Source of the DNA: an uncultured Acidimicrobiales bacterium
GTDB lineage: Bacteria > Actinomycetota > Acidimicrobiia > Acidimicrobiales > SHLQ01
DNA: 35,586 nt
Reading direction: 5' to 3'
Assembly: GCA_905479685.1 (NCBI GenBank)
Contig: CAJQNJ010000141.1
Location: forward strand, 1-35,586
In this document: positions 34,804 to 35,586 of the stretch, in pieces
Numbering within the stretch: position 1 is the stretch's first letter
Layout of the letters: each line of letters starts with the position of its first letter
The notes under the pieces: model-generated
What the model saw: only the letters and a program-made list of their open reading frames with translations
What the model was told of the DNA's origin: nothing
The model's database searches: none
Position numbers and translations under genes: made by a program

Positions 34804-35354
34804 CTCGCACCCTTTTGTCCATGGAACCGGACGTCGACGAGGGTGGTCTGGTTGACTAGATCGATTCGGCGCACTTTTGCTTGATGCACCGTGGCATTGA
34901 GAAGCTCCTCGAGTCGAAGGACGAGCTGCGCCTCATCCACGAAGGCGGCATCGAGGTTGATCGTCTGGCTTCTGTAGCTCCCGAACAATCTCGGGTGGTC
35001 ACCGATGAACAACGCGACGATCATCGAGCCCATGAGAGCCGGCGCAAGCCAGTCCGGGGTAATCTCAAAACCGGCCAGAATGCCAAAGGCAAGAGCGGCG
35101 AAGTAGTACGCAATCTCTTCGTGATCGAGTTCTGCGGAGCGAAGCCGAATGATCGACAGGACACCGAAGAGTCCGAGTCCGAGTCCCGCGTTCACAGTTG
35201 CCGATGACAACGCCACAGCGACGGCGAGCACGCCGATGTTAACGCCGATATAGGCGACCAACATGTCCTTGCGCCGATGCCTTGGAAAATAGAGACCCAG
35301 TGTCAAGATTGTAATTGCGACCAAATCCAACGCTATTAGTGCTATGCGTGACAT
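34800..35354 (-). CDS. DUF4956 membrane protein
   Basis: 184 aa from ATG at 35354, which has an AGGAG Shine-Dalgarno upstream; an upstream in-frame ATG at 35381 adds 9 non-family residues. Four hydrophobic spans fill about the first 125 residues (IALIALDLVAITILTLGLYF; VAYIGVNIGVLAVAVALSS; FAALAFGILAGFEI; LAPALMGSMIVALFIGD). GLGLFGVLSIIRLRSAELDHEEIAYYF between them is the family signature. The last ~55 residues are a soluble ferredoxin-like tail. It is translationally coupled to the VTC protein and probably anchors or channels its product. Function is inferred from the pairing. Confidence 0.85.
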   Translation of the reverse strand: MSRIALIALDLVAITILTLGLYFPRHRRKDMLVAYIGVNIGVLAVAVALSSATVNAGLGLGLFGVLSIIRLRSAELDHEEIAYYFAALAFGILAGFEITPDWLAPALMGSMIVALFIGDHPRLFGSYRSQTINLDAAFVDEAQLVLRLEELLNATVHQAKVRRIDLVNQTTLVDVRFHGQKGAR

Positions 35355-35360
35355 TTTGTT

Positions 35361-35365
35361 CTCCT
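35361..35365 (-). promoter_or_regulatory. Shine-Dalgarno AGGAG of the DUF4956 gene
   Basis: AGGAG on the minus strand ends 6 nt before the ATG at 35354 and decides that start. Confidence 0.65.
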
Positions 35366-35439
35366 GCGCTCTCTGAAACATAACATCGAGCTGACGTGCA
35401 GCTTAAATCAGGGCGAGGAGTGCTCATCTTTTGTTGAAA

Positions 35440-35586
35440 CTATGGATTCGTGGACCGGTCGAGGGTCACATGTACGGTCCGCGACTCGGCCACCCGGCCA
35501 GGCAAGAATATGGACGATGGGATCCCCTCGATACTCCGAGACAATCGAAGCGGTCGATGCAATCGGCGATCGTTGTCGCAATGCAG
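35440..35586 (-). CDS. Possible C-terminal end of a further minus-strand gene, cut by the window edge
   Basis: The frame runs from the edge to TAG at 35440-35442 and ends GIPSSIFLPGRVAESRTVHV then TLDRSTNP. A rough hand count of third-position GC is higher here than in the two competing plus-strand frames (one starting ATG at 35442), which favours this reading. It would lie 85 nt upstream of the DUF4956 gene in the same direction. No family is recognised from 48 residues. Confidence 0.28.
   Translation of the reverse strand: MHCDNDRRLHRPLRLSRSIEGIPSSIFLPGRVAESRTVHVTLDRSTNP

Noticed and set aside
35389-35403. Inverted repeat AGCTG-ACGTG-CAGCT upstream of the DUF4956 gene
   Set aside because: Five-bp arms are short and no promoter could be placed convincingly beside them.

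Overview
The window reads as a high-GC Actinomycetota chromosome segment, most likely from an Acidimicrobiia-like lineage. This rests on gene content and order, since no database search was possible. The order tilS, hpt, ftsH, folE, folP, folB, folK, nadC, lysS, clpC is the conserved actinobacterial core also known from Mycobacterium. A DUF2342 metalloprotease, a DUF2510 protein, an F420-type LLM oxidoreductase, a SigH/RsrA-type regulator pair and frequent GTG and TTG starts agree with that. No tRNA, rRNA, CRISPR array or insertion sequence was found, and no stretch over 300 bases lacks a supportable gene.

Layout. (1) 1-640: a broken left edge. An internal piece of a planctomycete-style DUF1549/DUF1553 protein on the minus strand abuts the C-terminal half of a D-2-hydroxyacid dehydrogenase on the plus strand. 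(2) 646-5923: a small catabolic block with a TctC-like binding protein, an orphan form II CoxL-like molybdenum hydroxylase, an SBP_bac_3-like binding protein, a conserved 110-aa protein and an HpcH/HpaI aldolase. Neither binding protein has a signal peptide. (3) 5966-9646: a coiled-coil protein, a membrane-anchored DUF2510 protein, an EcsC-family protein, and an ECF sigma factor with its zinc anti-sigma factor. (4) 9691-18704: a dense co-directional block with a 46-aa membrane peptide, DUF2342 metalloprotease, tilS, DinB-like protein, hpt, ftsH, and a complete late folate pathway (folE, folP, folB, folK). A catalytically degenerate phosphatase-like gene sits inside the folate run and a COG0523 metallochaperone GTPase ends it. 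(5) 18715-27409: aldose epimerase-like protein, nadC, lysS, an inositol-monophosphatase-like phosphatase, a polyprenyl-phosphate sugar transferase, metY and a phosphoglucomutase. (6) 27420-33664: an F420 LLM oxidoreductase, a long-chain polyprenyl diphosphate synthase, clpC, and an unusual lipoprotein-TM-HAD fusion. (7) 33802-35586: a perfect bidirectional terminator, then a VTC polyphosphate polymerase-like protein and its DUF4956 membrane partner.

How it works together. Regions 4 and 5 are housekeeping: pterin and folate synthesis, purine salvage, tRNA modification and charging, NAD synthesis and membrane proteolysis, with clpC adding cytosolic protein unfolding. A regulatory theme runs through the whole window. 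Most genes that begin a transcription unit have a TANNNT box whose last T lies only 6-8 nt before the start codon, which points to leaderless mRNAs. clpC, metY and the DUF4956 gene instead have leaders with good Shine-Dalgarno sequences.
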